A DNA stretch of 64,000 bases from Bacteroidales bacterium. Lineage in GTDB: Bacteria > Bacteroidota > Bacteroidia > Bacteroidales > P3. Position 1 is the first letter of the stretch, and each line of letters begins with the position of its first letter. The position numbers were made by a program, and so were the translations under genes. Shown in pieces: positions 26,348 to 35,901 of the stretch. Location of the stretch: positions 1-64,000 of the forward strand of contig JAGCVI010000027.1 of assembly GCA_017962445.1 (NCBI GenBank), given 5' to 3'. A model generated the notes under the pieces. That model did not search any database and was not told the origin of the DNA. It saw only the letters and a list, made by a program, of their open reading frames with translations.

Positions 26348-28996
26348 ATGAATTACCATAAAATCAACATAATACGCAGCACTTCGACTATTAGCTTCAT
26401 ATTCATGATGCTAATATGCCTTATCGCGAGCCCGCTGTCGGCGCAACACCAGCACAGTGACGGTCTTGAGATCACAGCCTTTGACAACCACCATTTGGAA
26501 TTTGTCTTCACCGTGAACAGCTTTTATCTTGACGAGACTGGCCTCGACGACCTGCAGCTGCAGTCGAAAGCCACTAACAGTTATAGTAATGAAAGCGGGA
26601 AACCACAGCTGCCTCAATACAGACAGATAGTTGTAATACCTTGCGGAACAGTGCCTGAGGTGACGAGTGTAGACAAAACCTGGGAAAAACACAATCCGAC
26701 GAAGCTTGCGGCAGGTCGCATGCTGACATACTCAAACGGTCCAAGGTTCAAGAATGACTATGAAACCAACAGCCTCCGTGATGACAACAGCTATAGCGGC
26801 ACCTACCAGCTGCCAACGGTGGAGATAACGCCTCTCGGCACAATGCGCAACAAAACCGTGGCACTGCTTACCATCTCGCCATTCAGCTACAAGGCTGCAG
26901 AAGGAGAAATCGGCGTGTGCCACCGCATCGAGGCGACAATAACCTTTCAGCCAAGCAACAAGCAGCAGCGTCTGAAGGCAACTGACGACGTGATGTTTGA
27001 ACATATTACACAACCCATTAAGCCAGAGAGCAAGGAATACCACAACAACCTCTATTCCAATGTGCCATTCACATATCTTGTCGTAGCACCAGAGCGTTTC
27101 GAACAAAGCCTACAGCCTTTCATAGCATGGAAACGCCAGGAAGGCTACATCGTTGAAGAGATGTACACCAGCACGACTGACGGCGACACCATTCGAGCCG
27201 CCATCCAGCGTCGTTTTGACAACTCGTCGACACTTCATCCCGCACCGCTGTTCATACTGATTGCAGCCGACAATGACGAGATACCGCCGTTCATAGCACA
27301 GCATCGCATCGGCGGCCTCGACGTACATTCCACAGACCTGTATTATGCCGAATTCACAGGCGATTACCTGCCAGACGCCTTGATAGGCCGCATGCCTGCA
27401 CGCGACACTGTAGAGTTGAACACCATCATCTCCAAAACGCTTGAATACGAGAAAAATCTGATAGCAGACACCTCGTATATTGGTCGCAGCCTGCTTGTGG
27501 CTGGGGCCGAAAGCCAAGACCCCGCGCCGACAGTCACCAACGGCCAGGTGAACTACCTAAAGAATTGTCTGATGCAGATAGACCCTGGTCACGACACAAT
27601 GTGTTACTACAACCCCGAATCCGACTCTCTCGGTGAACAAATCATGAGCCACATACGACAAGGAGTAGGCTTTGTGAACTTCACATCGCACTGCAATGCC
27701 GGCGGATGGATTCATCCAAGAATAGGCTATTTTGAAATGGACACCCTAAACGAAAACGGGCATTATTTCCTGTCTATAAACAACTGCTGCAAAGCCAATG
27801 CCCTGGGGATGGACTGCTTTGGCAAGCACCTGATACGCAAACCCAACGGAGGAGCCATAGGGGTTATAGGAGCAGCTAACGAAACCATGTGGGAGGAAGA
27901 CTATTACTGGAGCGTAGGCAACCAGGCGAGCCTGACACTGAACCCGCAATACAACAGTGACGGAATGGGAGCTTACGACAGGCTGTTTCATCTGCACGGA
28001 GAAGAATACAGCCAGCAGTCGCTGACACAAAGCCAGATAGTGATTGCCGGCAACTGGGCTGTGACACGCAGCGGGTCGCGGTTCGATGCATTCTACTGGG
28101 AAATCTACAACCTGCTTGGAGACCCATCGCTAATGCCATACATAGGAACCCCCGAATCACAAGTTCTATCCGCAAACCCCTATGTAACCGGCGATGTAAG
28201 CATGGCACTGCACGGCACACCGTATGCCCGTGTAGCCGCCACATGGAACGACACTCTTTACGGAGTGTGCACACTTGATTCAGAGGGAGAGGGCACAATC
28301 ATTGCATTACAGCCCTTGCCCGACAGCATAACACTCACTGCCACAACCCAATACCACAAACCGCTGCAAACAATAGCCACCTCAGGCACCGCAAACGGAG
28401 CACGTGTGGTGGCGCTGCAGGGAGTGCTGACCGACAGTCACGGCAACAGCACGTCATTCCTGACGCTTGAAGACAGCACCGACTTGACACTGACACTACG
28501 CAACGTGGGCAACACGGCAGCTGTAGGACACAGCATAACCATACATTTTGAAAGCGAGACGACGACACTGCCAATCAATACGCTTCAACCTGGAGAATCG
28601 GGGACAGCAACAATCACATTGCACCCCACGCAAGCCGGTGAGGACAGCATAGCCACAATCGGACTTGCCATTGCCGCCGACAGCACCTACTGGCAGCATC
28701 AGATGCACTTTGACATCAAGTCGCACAGCAATGTCGGTATCGACCAGCCTCAAATGGATTACCCCGAATTCAGCATATATCCAAATCCCGCACACGATAG
28801 GATAACGATAACCGGTTTCAATGAGGCAACGCACATAACGATATTCGACTGCATGGGCAGGATTGTAAAAGATTTTTCGGCACAAAAAGGCGAGACCGTG
28901 CAATATTCCACCCAACAGCTGCGTTGTGGCATCTACAGCGTGCTTTTCAGCGACTCGCAACACCGCGAGACAAAGAAACTGCTGATAACACGATAG
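26348..28996 (+). CDS. Gingipain-like C25 cysteine peptidase with T9SS sorting domain
   Basis: 882 aa. A long signal peptide ends near SPLSAQ; an N-terminal prodomain reaches about residue 235; the C25 catalytic domain runs from about 240 to 600. The catalytic pair is most likely H448 in FTSHCNAGG and C480 or C481 in SINNCCKANALG. After two Ig-like stretches the protein ends in a type IX sorting domain (YPNPAHDRITITG..GRIV..LRCGIYSVL). It should cross the outer membrane through the T9SS and be surface-attached or released. C25 members include the Porphyromonas gingipains and the sortase PorU; the C-terminal sorting domain argues for a secreted cargo protease rather than PorU. DUF4271 follows after 27 nt. 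Confidence 0.85.
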   Translation: MNYHKINIIRSTSTISFIFMMLICLIASPLSAQHQHSDGLEITAFDNHHLEFVFTVNSFYLDETGLDDLQLQSKATNSYSNESGKPQLPQYRQIVVIPCGTVPEVTSVDKTWEKHNPTKLAAGRMLTYSNGPRFKNDYETNSLRDDNSYSGTYQLPTVEITPLGTMRNKTVALLTISPFSYKAAEGEIGVCHRIEATITFQPSNKQQRLKATDDVMFEHITQPIKPESKEYHNNLYSNVPFTYLVVAPERFEQSLQPFIAWKRQEGYIVEEMYTSTTDGDTIRAAIQRRFDNSSTLHPAPLFILIAADNDEIPPFIAQHRIGGLDVHSTDLYYAEFTGDYLPDALIGRMPARDTVELNTIISKTLEYEKNLIADTSYIGRSLLVAGAESQDPAPTVTNGQVNYLKNCLMQIDPGHDTMCYYNPESDSLGEQIMSHIRQGVGFVNFTSHCNAGGWIHPRIGYFEMDTLNENGHYFLSINNCCKANALGMDCFGKHLIRKPNGGAIGVIGAANETMWEEDYYWSVGNQASLTLNPQYNSDGMGAYDRLFHLHGEEYSQQSLTQSQIVIAGNWAVTRSGSRFDAFYWEIYNLLGDPSLMPYIGTPESQVLSANPYVTGDVSMALHGTPYARVAATWNDTLYGVCTLDSEGEGTIIALQPLPDSITLTATTQYHKPLQTIATSGTANGARVVALQGVLTDSHGNSTSFLTLEDSTDLTLTLRNVGNTAAVGHSITIHFESETTTLPINTLQPGESGTATITLHPTQAGEDSIATIGLAIAADSTYWQHQMHFDIKSHSNVGIDQPQMDYPEFSIYPNPAHDRITITGFNEATHITIFDCMGRIVKDFSAQKGETVQYSTQQLRCGIYSVLFSDSQHRETKKLLITR

Positions 28997-29023
28997 GCTC
29001 ACAAACAAATAAGAACCAGCAAC

Positions 29024-29809
29024 ATGAGGCAAACAGACTCGACAGCAATCCTGCAGGCAGACGACAGCATAAGTATCGCCTTAGCAGAGCAGTCGGCACA
29101 ATTCTGCGAGAGTCTGTATGCTGGAAACGAGCCAGCCAACGGCTTTATATGGCAGAAGGAGCGTCCCATTCACGGCACGTCAGGCTGGATTTTCGGGGCC
29201 CTCATCATATTGCTTGCACTTATAAGCCTCTATCTCAACAATCAGAAGTTCAAGATAAAAGACATCTTCATGTCGCTTTTCGACATGAGAGCCCTCGATC
29301 GCGTGTTCCGCGAGAACAACCTGAGGCCACGCAGTCTGATGCCGATGACAGGCATATACCTGGCCAGTCTGTCGATATTGGCGGTGTACACGTTGCAGCA
29401 CAACGAAAGCCTCTCATTCGCCACAAAGGACTGGACTACCTGTCTGACAATACTCGGAGCCCTGATTGTATACATCTTCGTGAAGAACTATCTGATTCGC
29501 TTTTTCTGCACACTTTTTGACGACAACAACGCCTCGTTCCTCTACATCTCCAACAGCTATCTGTTCTACTTTGTCGGCGGATTGGTCACCATCCCCGTTC
29601 TGCTCCTACTATTCTACTCACCGATTGCAAGCAGCACAATATTCAACATACTACTCATCTTTATCGCCACTACATTCATCCTCAGGATAATACGTGGAAT
29701 GCAACTAATTTTAACAAATTCAAAAAGTTCTAAATTATATTTATTTTATTATCTTTGCATTTTCGAAATTGTGCCGATTTTAGTAGTATTAAAGACAATA
29801 ATTTCGTAA
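29024..29809 (+). CDS. DUF4271 family integral membrane protein
   Basis: 261 aa. A soluble N-terminal segment of about 60 residues ends in ERPIHGTSGW, then several hydrophobic helices follow (IFGALIILLALISLYL, LASLSILAVYTL, TCLTILGALIVYIF, YFVGGLVTIPVLLLLFY, IFNILLIFIATTFIL, IFEIVPILVVLKTII). The arrangement matches the Bacteroidota DUF4271 family, of unknown function, often found immediately upstream of hemD as here. The 3' end contains the -7 box of hemD (29750-29757). Confidence 0.8.
   Translation: MRQTDSTAILQADDSISIALAEQSAQFCESLYAGNEPANGFIWQKERPIHGTSGWIFGALIILLALISLYLNNQKFKIKDIFMSLFDMRALDRVFRENNLRPRSLMPMTGIYLASLSILAVYTLQHNESLSFATKDWTTCLTILGALIVYIFVKNYLIRFFCTLFDDNNASFLYISNSYLFYFVGGLVTIPVLLLLFYSPIASSTIFNILLIFIATTFILRIIRGMQLILTNSKSSKLYLFYYLCIFEIVPILVVLKTIIS
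29750..29757 (+). promoter_or_regulatory. Internal -7 box before hemD
   Basis: TATCTTTG in an A/T-rich stretch inside the end of the DUF4271 gene, about 87 nt before the hemD ATG. No good -33 element is visible. Confidence 0.45.
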
Positions 29810-29843
29810 GAATCAAGAGTGTATCACTTGACCGTAGAATAGT

Positions 29844-30833
29844 ATGAAGATTAAAAAAATTCTGATTTCGCAACCGGAACCCGCCGATTTGGAGAAATCA
29901 CCATACAAAAAACTCATCAGCACTTATAAGCTGGATTTGACCTTTTACAAGTTTTTTGAAGTCGTTGGCATCGGCGTGACCGAGTTTCGCAAAACCAGAA
30001 TACACATTACAGAATACACCGCAGTGATTTTCAACAGCAAAAACTCCGTGGACCACTTCTTTAGAATGGCCAAAGAACTGCGTGAGATCATCCCCGAATC
30101 AATGAAGTATTTCTGCTCGACTGAAGCCATAGCGCTATACTTGCAGAACTACATACAATACCGCAAACGCAAGATTTTCTACGGCAACCAGTATTTTGCC
30201 GACTTGGTCGACGTGATGTCGAAACACCGCGAGGAGAAGTTCCTCTTCCCATGCTCGGACGAGAAACAGACCGAATACACCAAACTTCTCGACAAAGCCA
30301 AGTTCAAATACACCAAAGCCCCCATGTACCGCAGCGTTCCACGCGATTTGAAGCAGTTCGACCTGAAAGACTTCGACATGATTGCTTTGTTCTCCCCTAT
30401 CGGAGTCCGCTCGTTGCTGCTCAATTTCCCCGACGTGAAGGAATCGTCGATTCTCGTTGCCGCATTCGGCACGTCGACACATTCCGCACTCAACGCCGCA
30501 GGCATCAAGATAACCATTGCCGCACCGACGAAGAACTCACCGTCTATGGCCATGGCCATTGAGAACTACCTGCTCGGCAAACAACAGGAAGCTGTGCTTG
30601 TGGTGAGACCCTCGACGCTAAAGAACAGCAAATCGGCTCATTCAAACAAAGCCAACGGCTCGAAAAAGACCAAGTCGGTTTTCGCCAGCAAGACAAAATA
30701 CAAACAGCTGATGGAGGAAAAGAAGGCCAAGGCAGCAGCACGTCGTGCAGAAAGAGCCGCCGAAAGAGCCCGCAAAGAGGCCGAAGCTGCCGCCAAGGCC
30801 GCGACAGAGACCGCAGGCAAAACAGAAAAGTAA
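29844..30833 (+). CDS. hemD: Uroporphyrinogen-III synthase-like protein with basic Ala/Lys-rich tail
   Basis: 329 aa. Residues 1 to about 250 match the Bacteroidota HemD-like family (ILISQPEPADLEKSPYKKL.., FNSKNSVDHFF, then a second lobe with FSPIGVRSLLLNFP and AAFGTSTHSALNAAGIK). HemD cyclises hydroxymethylbilane to uroporphyrinogen III. From about 252 the protein turns into a low-complexity, Lys- and Ala-rich, probably helical tail of nearly 80 residues (KKAKAAARRAERAAERARKE). No other heme genes are in the window. Whether the enzyme is active in heme synthesis here is not certain from sequence alone. Confidence 0.75.
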   Translation: MKIKKILISQPEPADLEKSPYKKLISTYKLDLTFYKFFEVVGIGVTEFRKTRIHITEYTAVIFNSKNSVDHFFRMAKELREIIPESMKYFCSTEAIALYLQNYIQYRKRKIFYGNQYFADLVDVMSKHREEKFLFPCSDEKQTEYTKLLDKAKFKYTKAPMYRSVPRDLKQFDLKDFDMIALFSPIGVRSLLLNFPDVKESSILVAAFGTSTHSALNAAGIKITIAAPTKNSPSMAMAIENYLLGKQQEAVLVVRPSTLKNSKSAHSNKANGSKKTKSVFASKTKYKQLMEEKKAKAAARRAERAAERARKEAEAAAKAATETAGKTEK

Positions 30834-30851
30834 CCAATCTTTCAGTCCGTA

Positions 30852-31268
30852 TTGTACACCTTCAACAAAAAAGAAAGGCTCTGCAACAAGAGCGTTATCA
30901 GCAAGCTCTACGCATCGCAGAGTCGTTTGATGGTGTTCCCTCTGAGTATTCATTGGTTAATAACCGACAACACACAACCATGCAGGCTGCAAGTCGTGAT
31001 TGTCGCCCCTAAAAAGAAGCTTCACCACGCCGTGGATCGCAACCGGGCCAAACGACTGATGCGCGAATGCTACAGGATGAGGAAAGGTCGACTGCTAGAA
31101 TATCTGGAACGACGCGACATGTCGATGGTTATCGGCATCAACTACATCCATAACGAGATTTTGGACTACCATCAACTCGCATATCGATTCGACAAAGTTT
31201 TCGATACACTGATAAACCATCTTGAATCGACAGAAAAACCAAGTAACCAACAAGAAGATGGATGCTGA
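30852..31268 (+). CDS. rnpA: Ribonuclease P protein component, TTG start
   Basis: 138 aa. The protein partner of RNase P RNA in 5' maturation of tRNAs. N-terminal [12 protein letters not shown] matches the usual F-x-K-x-E-R-L opening, and the RNR signature is [13 protein letters not shown] (about 61-73). No in-frame ATG or GTG lies between the hemD stop (30831-30833) and this block, so TTG at 30852 is the best start. It overlaps yidD at the 3' end, the classical rnpA-yidD arrangement, but rpmH is not adjacent. Confidence 0.9.
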   Translation: MYTFNKKERLCNKSVISKLYASQSRLMVFPLSIHWLITDNTQPCRLQVVIVAPKKKLHHAVDRNRAKRLMRECYRMRKGRLLEYLERRDMSMVIGINYIHNEILDYHQLAYRFDKVFDTLINHLESTEKPSNQQEDGC

Positions 31269-31542
31269 CAGGAACACAGCCAACGGCATAGTCACCGTTC
31301 TGCGGAAAGCGGCAGGATTCCTGAAGAAAAGTGTCAGCTGGGTCATGCTCTTTCTGATAAAATTCTACCAACAGTGCATCTCGCCATTCACACCCGCCGC
31401 ATGCCGGTTCACTCCCACCTGCTCGCAATATGCAAAGGAAGCCATAATAAAACACGGCCCGATAAAGGGCGGTTGGCTTGCCCTGAGGCGCATACTGCGT
31501 TGCAACCCTTGGGGCGGCAGCGGATACGACCCTGTTCCATAG
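31258..31542 (+). CDS. yidD: Membrane protein insertion efficiency factor YidD
   Basis: 94 aa from ATG 31258, overlapping rnpA by 11 nt. The family core is [35 protein letters not shown] followed by [24 protein letters not shown]: three conserved Cys and the RCxPWxxGGxDPVP-like end. YidD sits at the inner face of the membrane near YidC. An in-frame TTG at 31222 could give a longer form but would overlap rnpA by 47 nt. Confidence 0.93.
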   Translation: MDADRNTANGIVTVLRKAAGFLKKSVSWVMLFLIKFYQQCISPFTPAACRFTPTCSQYAKEAIIKHGPIKGGWLALRRILRCNPWGGSGYDPVP

Positions 31543-31604
31543 AGAATTAGAGAACAGAAATAATTTTATTTCAAAGAATAGCACCTTATTTGAAATATTC
31601 TTTG

Positions 31605-31612
31605 TATTTTTG
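31605..31612 (+). promoter_or_regulatory. -7 box of the small lipoprotein gene
   Basis: TATTTTTG, 28 nt before ATG 31641. It falls inside the longer open frame that starts at 31590, supporting the later start. Confidence 0.55.
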
Positions 31613-31640
31613 CACTCAAAATATCAAAAAAAATACCACC

Positions 31641-32183
31641 ATGAAGAAAATGAGATTTTTTGCATTTGCAATGGCAGCCGTATTCACCATGGGTTTCGTC
31701 AGCTGCGCAAACGATGACGACATTGAATACGATGAATTTATCCTTCACGAAGGCGAATCAATTTCAGTGGAAGGCTATGGTTACGACACCACAGCTTCGT
31801 ACCCTGTTTGCTTCGACGTACAACTGTTGAACAACCAGCTTGTAGTGATCAGCAAATCAAGCAAACCGTCAGAACAAGCTCAGCAAGTTCCCGGCATGAA
31901 CAACCGCGACTGCACCACTGACGCTAAAATAGCAAGCTTTGGAAAGGTCAAAGCTCTGTCGAAAATCGACGAATATCCCGCCGCTTCCGAACTCCATGAG
32001 AGCGCTCTCGCCGAGGAAGGTTTCGGATATGTTGTTGAAGCCCACGGCTCAGCAAATCTGAATAGCTACAGCAACCCCAACCTTCGCGACATCACCTCGC
32101 AGTATATGAGAATATGGCTTGAAGAGGCAAAGGACGGCGGATACAAAGTCCGTTACGAATTCCCGTTCAAAGCCGACGAATAA
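31641..32183 (+). CDS. Small exported lipoprotein, unknown function
   Basis: 180 aa. Lipoprotein signal peptide MKKMRFFAFAMAAVFTMGFVSC with a Cys at the lipobox and Asn-Asp-Asp after it, which favours surface or outer-membrane retention. The mature part is acidic, with no motif I recognise; the ending ITSQYMRIWLEEAKDGGYKVRYEFPFKADE looks beta-rich. It is monocistronic, with a -7 box and a shared terminator. Confidence 0.7.
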   Translation: MKKMRFFAFAMAAVFTMGFVSCANDDDIEYDEFILHEGESISVEGYGYDTTASYPVCFDVQLLNNQLVVISKSSKPSEQAQQVPGMNNRDCTTDAKIASFGKVKALSKIDEYPAASELHESALAEEGFGYVVEAHGSANLNSYSNPNLRDITSQYMRIWLEEAKDGGYKVRYEFPFKADE

Positions 32184-32200
32184 TAGTCTATTTGCAAATT

Positions 32201-32239
32201 AAATAAGGCCGCTCATAAGGGCGGCCTTATTTTTTTTTA
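32201..32239. terminator. Strong bidirectional terminator
   Basis: AAATAAGGCCGC (32201-32212) pairs with GCGGCCTTATTT (32221-32232), followed by T9 on the plus strand, and the T-rich complement serves ribE on the minus strand. Confidence 0.9.
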
Positions 32240-32253
32240 TTACTTAACAACTA

Positions 32254-32871
32254 TTACTTCAGGGAATGAGCCTCAAGATACTGTTCGAGCAAACGCTGAA
32301 CGTACTTACCAAAGACGTCAAACTCAATATTGACTATTGTACCAGGTTTGAAGTTGTGGAAATTGGTCACCTTGTAGGTGTATGGAATGATAGCCACACT
32401 GAACATCCCAGGCTCGCTGTCAACCACAGTAAGGCTCACACCGTTGATAGATATAGAACCTTTCGGAACCGTGATAGAGGGTGAGTTTTTGGAGTCGTAC
32501 TCGAAATAGAAACGCCAACTGCCATTGTCGTCAACCACCTTGGTGCAAGTGGCCGTCTGGTCGACATGTCCTTGGACAATATGTCCATCAAAACGGCCGT
32601 CCATGCGCATGGAACGCTCGACATTCACCTCCGTGCCGACCTGCCATGTGCCGAGATTTGTCTTCAGCATTGTCTCATCCATGGCAGTGACAACATACTG
32701 TTTCGTTTCCTTATCCACCTTCACCACCGTCAGGCAGCATCCGTCGTGTGCCATGCTCTGGTCGATTGACAGTTCGTCGCCAAACGGAACCTCCAGTGTG
32801 AAATGATAATTGGTATTCTCTTTCGCTATTTTCACGACCCTCGCGGTCGTCTCAATAATTCCTGTAAACAT
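32254..32871 (-). CDS. ribE: Riboflavin synthase, alpha chain
   Basis: 205 aa with the internal duplication typical of the family: lobe 1 starts MFTGIIETTARVV and lobe 2 has DGHIVQGHVDQTATC and ISINGVSLTVV. It dismutates two 6,7-dimethyl-8-ribityllumazines to riboflavin. ATG 32871 is used because family members begin MFTGI; the longer frame adds 11 foreign residues. It follows DPP IV by 36 nt on the same strand; there is no RFN-type element upstream. Confidence 0.95.
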   Translation of the reverse strand: MFTGIIETTARVVKIAKENTNYHFTLEVPFGDELSIDQSMAHDGCCLTVVKVDKETKQYVVTAMDETMLKTNLGTWQVGTEVNVERSMRMDGRFDGHIVQGHVDQTATCTKVVDDNGSWRFYFEYDSKNSPSITVPKGSISINGVSLTVVDSEPGMFSVAIIPYTYKVTNFHNFKPGTIVNIEFDVFGKYVQRLLEQYLEAHSLK

Positions 32872-32907
32872 AATAATAATCCTTTTCTGTTTAACGCATC
32901 TCAACGC

Positions 32908-35064
32908 CTACTTCAAGTAGTCCTCATAGTACTGGAACATCTTGTGGTATAAGTGGATACGGTCGTAACCAAGGACATTGTGTTCGTGGTGTGGGTAGAT
33001 GAAGTAATCAACCAGCTTGCCTTCCTTAATGCAGGCTTGAATAAATTCAATGCTGTTCTGCCACACGACGGTGTTGTCCTCGGCACCATGGATGACGAGC
33101 AGACGGCCCTTGAGGTCGCCAGCCTTATTGACAAGCGATGTTTTTTTGTAACCCTCGGGGTTCTCATCGGGAGTGTCCATATAGCGTTCGCCGTACATGA
33201 CCTCATACCACTTCCAGTCGATGACCGGGCCACCAGCACAACCCACCTTGAAAATCTCGGGATGAGCGAGTTTCATGGTTATGGTCATGAATCCGCCAAA
33301 GCTCCAACCCTCGACACCCATACGGTCCTTGTCGACATAAGGCAACGACTGGAGGAACTTGACACCTTCCATCTGATCGGCCATCTCAATCTCGCCAAGA
33401 TGACGGTGTGTGCAGCTCTCGAACTCGAAGCCACGATTGTCGGTACCACGGTTGTCGAGCGTGTAAACGACATATCCCTGTTGAGCCAGGAACATGAAAT
33501 AAAGATTGCCGCCGCCAAGCCATGAGTCGGTAACCAACTGGCTGTGCGGACCACCATAGACGTATACAAGTGTGGGATATTTCTTACCCGGCTTCATGTC
33601 GGGAGGAGTGATGAGTCGATAGTAGAGATCGGTCTTGCCGTCAGCAGCCTTTATAGAACCCATCTGGATGCCAGGCATGGCATACTCCGACAAGGGATTG
33701 TCCTTCTCCTCAATGGTAGCCTGGAGCTTGCCTTTGCCGTTATAGACCAATGTCTTGGACGGAACATCCACACTGCTGAAACGGTCGATGATGCTGTTGC
33801 CGTTGGAGCTGACAATCACGCGGTGGGTGCCGTGTTCAGGGGTGAGAAGTGTCATTTCGCCAGACTTGATATTGACTTTGTATGCATAGAGACCTGTGGG
33901 CTCCTGCTTATTGGAATAGACAAATACATTCTCGCCCTTGGTGTCGAACGAGATGAAGCTCTGAACATCGAAGTCACCTTTGGTGATTTGTTTAATCAAC
34001 TGGCCATCTGTATTGTAAAGATAGAGATGTTTGTAGCCGTCACGTTCGCTGAACCAAAGGAACTGGTCGTTGCGTCCCGGCAGGAAGAAAAGACCTTCCT
34101 GCGGATCGATATAACGGTTGCTGGTCTCTTCGAAAAGGACTTTTTCCAACTTGCCGGTCTCGACATCGTAGCTTTCAAGCCACAGATGATCCTGTCCACG
34201 GCAAATCTTGGCTATGTATATGTGTTTCTCGTCAGGGCTCCAGCTGATATTGGTCAGATAGTTCTCGCGCTCGGAGACAGACTCGTCCTTTCTGGTCAAA
34301 AGATAATGTACATCCTCAGTTGTAGTATTGTAGATTCCGACCGTCACCTCATGGCTCTTCATGCCGGCCATAGGATACTTGAACGGCTCGGTGGTAGCTA
34401 TGCGCGTGTTGGTGTTGACAAGCGGATAGTCGGTCACCATGGTCTCGTCCATACGGTAGAAAGCCAGGTAGCTGCCTTTCGGTGACCAGAAGGTACCCTT
34501 CTCAATGCCAAACTCATGGCGGTGGACAGGCTGACCATAGACGATGCCCGGATTGTCATCTTCCATGGCACATAATTTACCGTTTATACTGACATAAAGA
34601 TTGTTGTCTTTGGTATATGCCTGCTGAAAGGTGTTGGGTTCGATATCCACATTCTCACCATCGACTTCGTCATAGAGCTTGGTGAGGGTGCGCTTCTGGA
34701 TATTGTAGAGATAGCACCCTGAACGCAAATTGATTCGAAATTGCTTTTCATCCACAAATTTAAAGTTCCTAAGGCCACGGGCACTTTCACCGGTAGAGGC
34801 AAGCACATTGTTGAACTCATCGAGTGTCAACAGTTTCTTTACCGAACCGGGCTTCCCCATGAAAATGGTGTCGTCTTTGGCATAAGCAATCATATTGGTA
34901 TTGCCCACAAACTGCATGTCAGACAATGACGTACGGGGATAGAGTTTATAACTCATGGTCTGTTCAATGGTAAGCTGGCGTGACTGAGCCGCCAGTTGGC
35001 TGTTTTCACTGAACTGGAAACAAAAAACCAATGCCACGAAGGCAACAAAGCTTCTTTTCATCAT
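32908..35064 (-). CDS. Dipeptidyl peptidase IV (S9 family), exported
   Basis: 718 aa. Signal peptide MKRSFVAFVALVFCFQF..LAAQ, a beta-propeller domain to about 460, then an alpha/beta hydrolase domain. The triad is readable: S588 in GWSFGG, D663 in GAEDNTVVW, H695 in HHEHN. It releases X-Pro or X-Ala dipeptides from peptide N-termini in the periplasm or at the surface. The propeller has an FWSPKGSYLAFYRMDE block typical of DPP IV. It lies 4 nt downstream of the glycosyltransferase gene and is probably cotranscribed with it and ribE. Confidence 0.93.
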   Translation of the reverse strand: MMKRSFVAFVALVFCFQFSENSQLAAQSRQLTIEQTMSYKLYPRTSLSDMQFVGNTNMIAYAKDDTIFMGKPGSVKKLLTLDEFNNVLASTGESARGLRNFKFVDEKQFRINLRSGCYLYNIQKRTLTKLYDEVDGENVDIEPNTFQQAYTKDNNLYVSINGKLCAMEDDNPGIVYGQPVHRHEFGIEKGTFWSPKGSYLAFYRMDETMVTDYPLVNTNTRIATTEPFKYPMAGMKSHEVTVGIYNTTTEDVHYLLTRKDESVSERENYLTNISWSPDEKHIYIAKICRGQDHLWLESYDVETGKLEKVLFEETSNRYIDPQEGLFFLPGRNDQFLWFSERDGYKHLYLYNTDGQLIKQITKGDFDVQSFISFDTKGENVFVYSNKQEPTGLYAYKVNIKSGEMTLLTPEHGTHRVIVSSNGNSIIDRFSSVDVPSKTLVYNGKGKLQATIEEKDNPLSEYAMPGIQMGSIKAADGKTDLYYRLITPPDMKPGKKYPTLVYVYGGPHSQLVTDSWLGGGNLYFMFLAQQGYVVYTLDNRGTDNRGFEFESCTHRHLGEIEMADQMEGVKFLQSLPYVDKDRMGVEGWSFGGFMTITMKLAHPEIFKVGCAGGPVIDWKWYEVMYGERYMDTPDENPEGYKKTSLVNKAGDLKGRLLVIHGAEDNTVVWQNSIEFIQACIKEGKLVDYFIYPHHEHNVLGYDRIHLYHKMFQYYEDYLK

Positions 35065-35068
35065 ATAA

Positions 35069-35794
35069 TCAATATTTTTTCCATTTGCGGAATCGGAGCG
35101 AGAAGACTCCGAAGAAGGCTTCCTTGAAAATTTTCATACTCATTTTTGAAGTGCCAAGCACACGGTCAGTGAAGATGATGGGCACCTCGTAGACCTTGAA
35201 GCCCAAGCGGGTAGCTGTGTACTTCATCTCGATTTGGAAAGCATAGCCTACAAACTTCACCTTTTCGAACTTCATGCGTTCCAACACCTTGCGACTCCAG
35301 CACACAAATCCTGCCGTGGCATCACAGACCTTCATACGAGTCACCAAATGTACATACTTAGAAGCATAATAGCTCATCATCAAGCGTCCCATAGGCCAGT
35401 TGACGACACTGATTTTACCGTCAACGTAACGTGATCCGACAACTACATCGCCACTGCCAGAGGAACAAGCATCGTATAGACGCGGCAAGTCTTCAGGATT
35501 GTGGCTGAAATCGGCGTCCATTTCAATCATATAGTCATAGCCATGTTCCAATCCCCATGCAAAGCCTGCAAGATAGGCAGTGCCGAGACCTTGCTTGCCT
35601 TCACGCTCCTTGATGAAAAGACGGTCAGGAAACTCCTGCATCAGACGCTTCACTATGTCGGCAGTGCCGTCGGGCGAATTGTCCTCGACAATAAGCATGT
35701 CGAACTCTTTCTCCAACGAGAAAACCTTTCGAATAATGTTCTCAATGTTTTCCTTCTCGTTATATGTAGGAGTAATAACTAAAGTATCAGACAT
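35069..35794 (-). CDS. GT2 family polyprenyl-phosphate glycosyltransferase (DPM1-like)
   Basis: 241 aa, GT-A fold. VITPTYNEKENIENII opens the nucleotide-sugar site, VEDNSPDGTAD and EMDADFSHNPEDLP supply the acidic metal ligands, and SRYVDGKISVVNWPMGR..MS matches polyprenol-monophosphomannose synthases. No transmembrane helices, so it is the soluble DPM1 type, peripheral to the membrane. It would make polyprenyl-phosphate-mannose or -glucose as a donor for extracytoplasmic glycosylation, possibly protein O-glycosylation known in Bacteroidales. It is first in the run GT2, DPP IV, ribE. Confidence 0.88.
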   Translation of the reverse strand: MSDTLVITPTYNEKENIENIIRKVFSLEKEFDMLIVEDNSPDGTADIVKRLMQEFPDRLFIKEREGKQGLGTAYLAGFAWGLEHGYDYMIEMDADFSHNPEDLPRLYDACSSGSGDVVVGSRYVDGKISVVNWPMGRLMMSYYASKYVHLVTRMKVCDATAGFVCWSRKVLERMKFEKVKFVGYAFQIEMKYTATRLGFKVYEVPIIFTDRVLGTSKMSMKIFKEAFFGVFSLRFRKWKKY

Positions 35795-35901
35795 TCAGTT
35801 GATTTTAATTGGTTTTACATAAAAAAGAAATCAATATTGCCCTGACATGGAAGCCTTGGGGACAGTATAATCTCTAATTTTTTTAACAAAAATTCAATTT
35901 G

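Noticed and set aside
26348-28996. Calling the C25 protein PorU (T9SS sortase)
   Set aside because: It carries a C-terminal sorting domain, is shorter than PorU, and porV is not adjacent.
33544-34485. 313-aa plus-strand open frame in the DPP IV gene
   Set aside because: Antisense shadow; no motif and no promoter.
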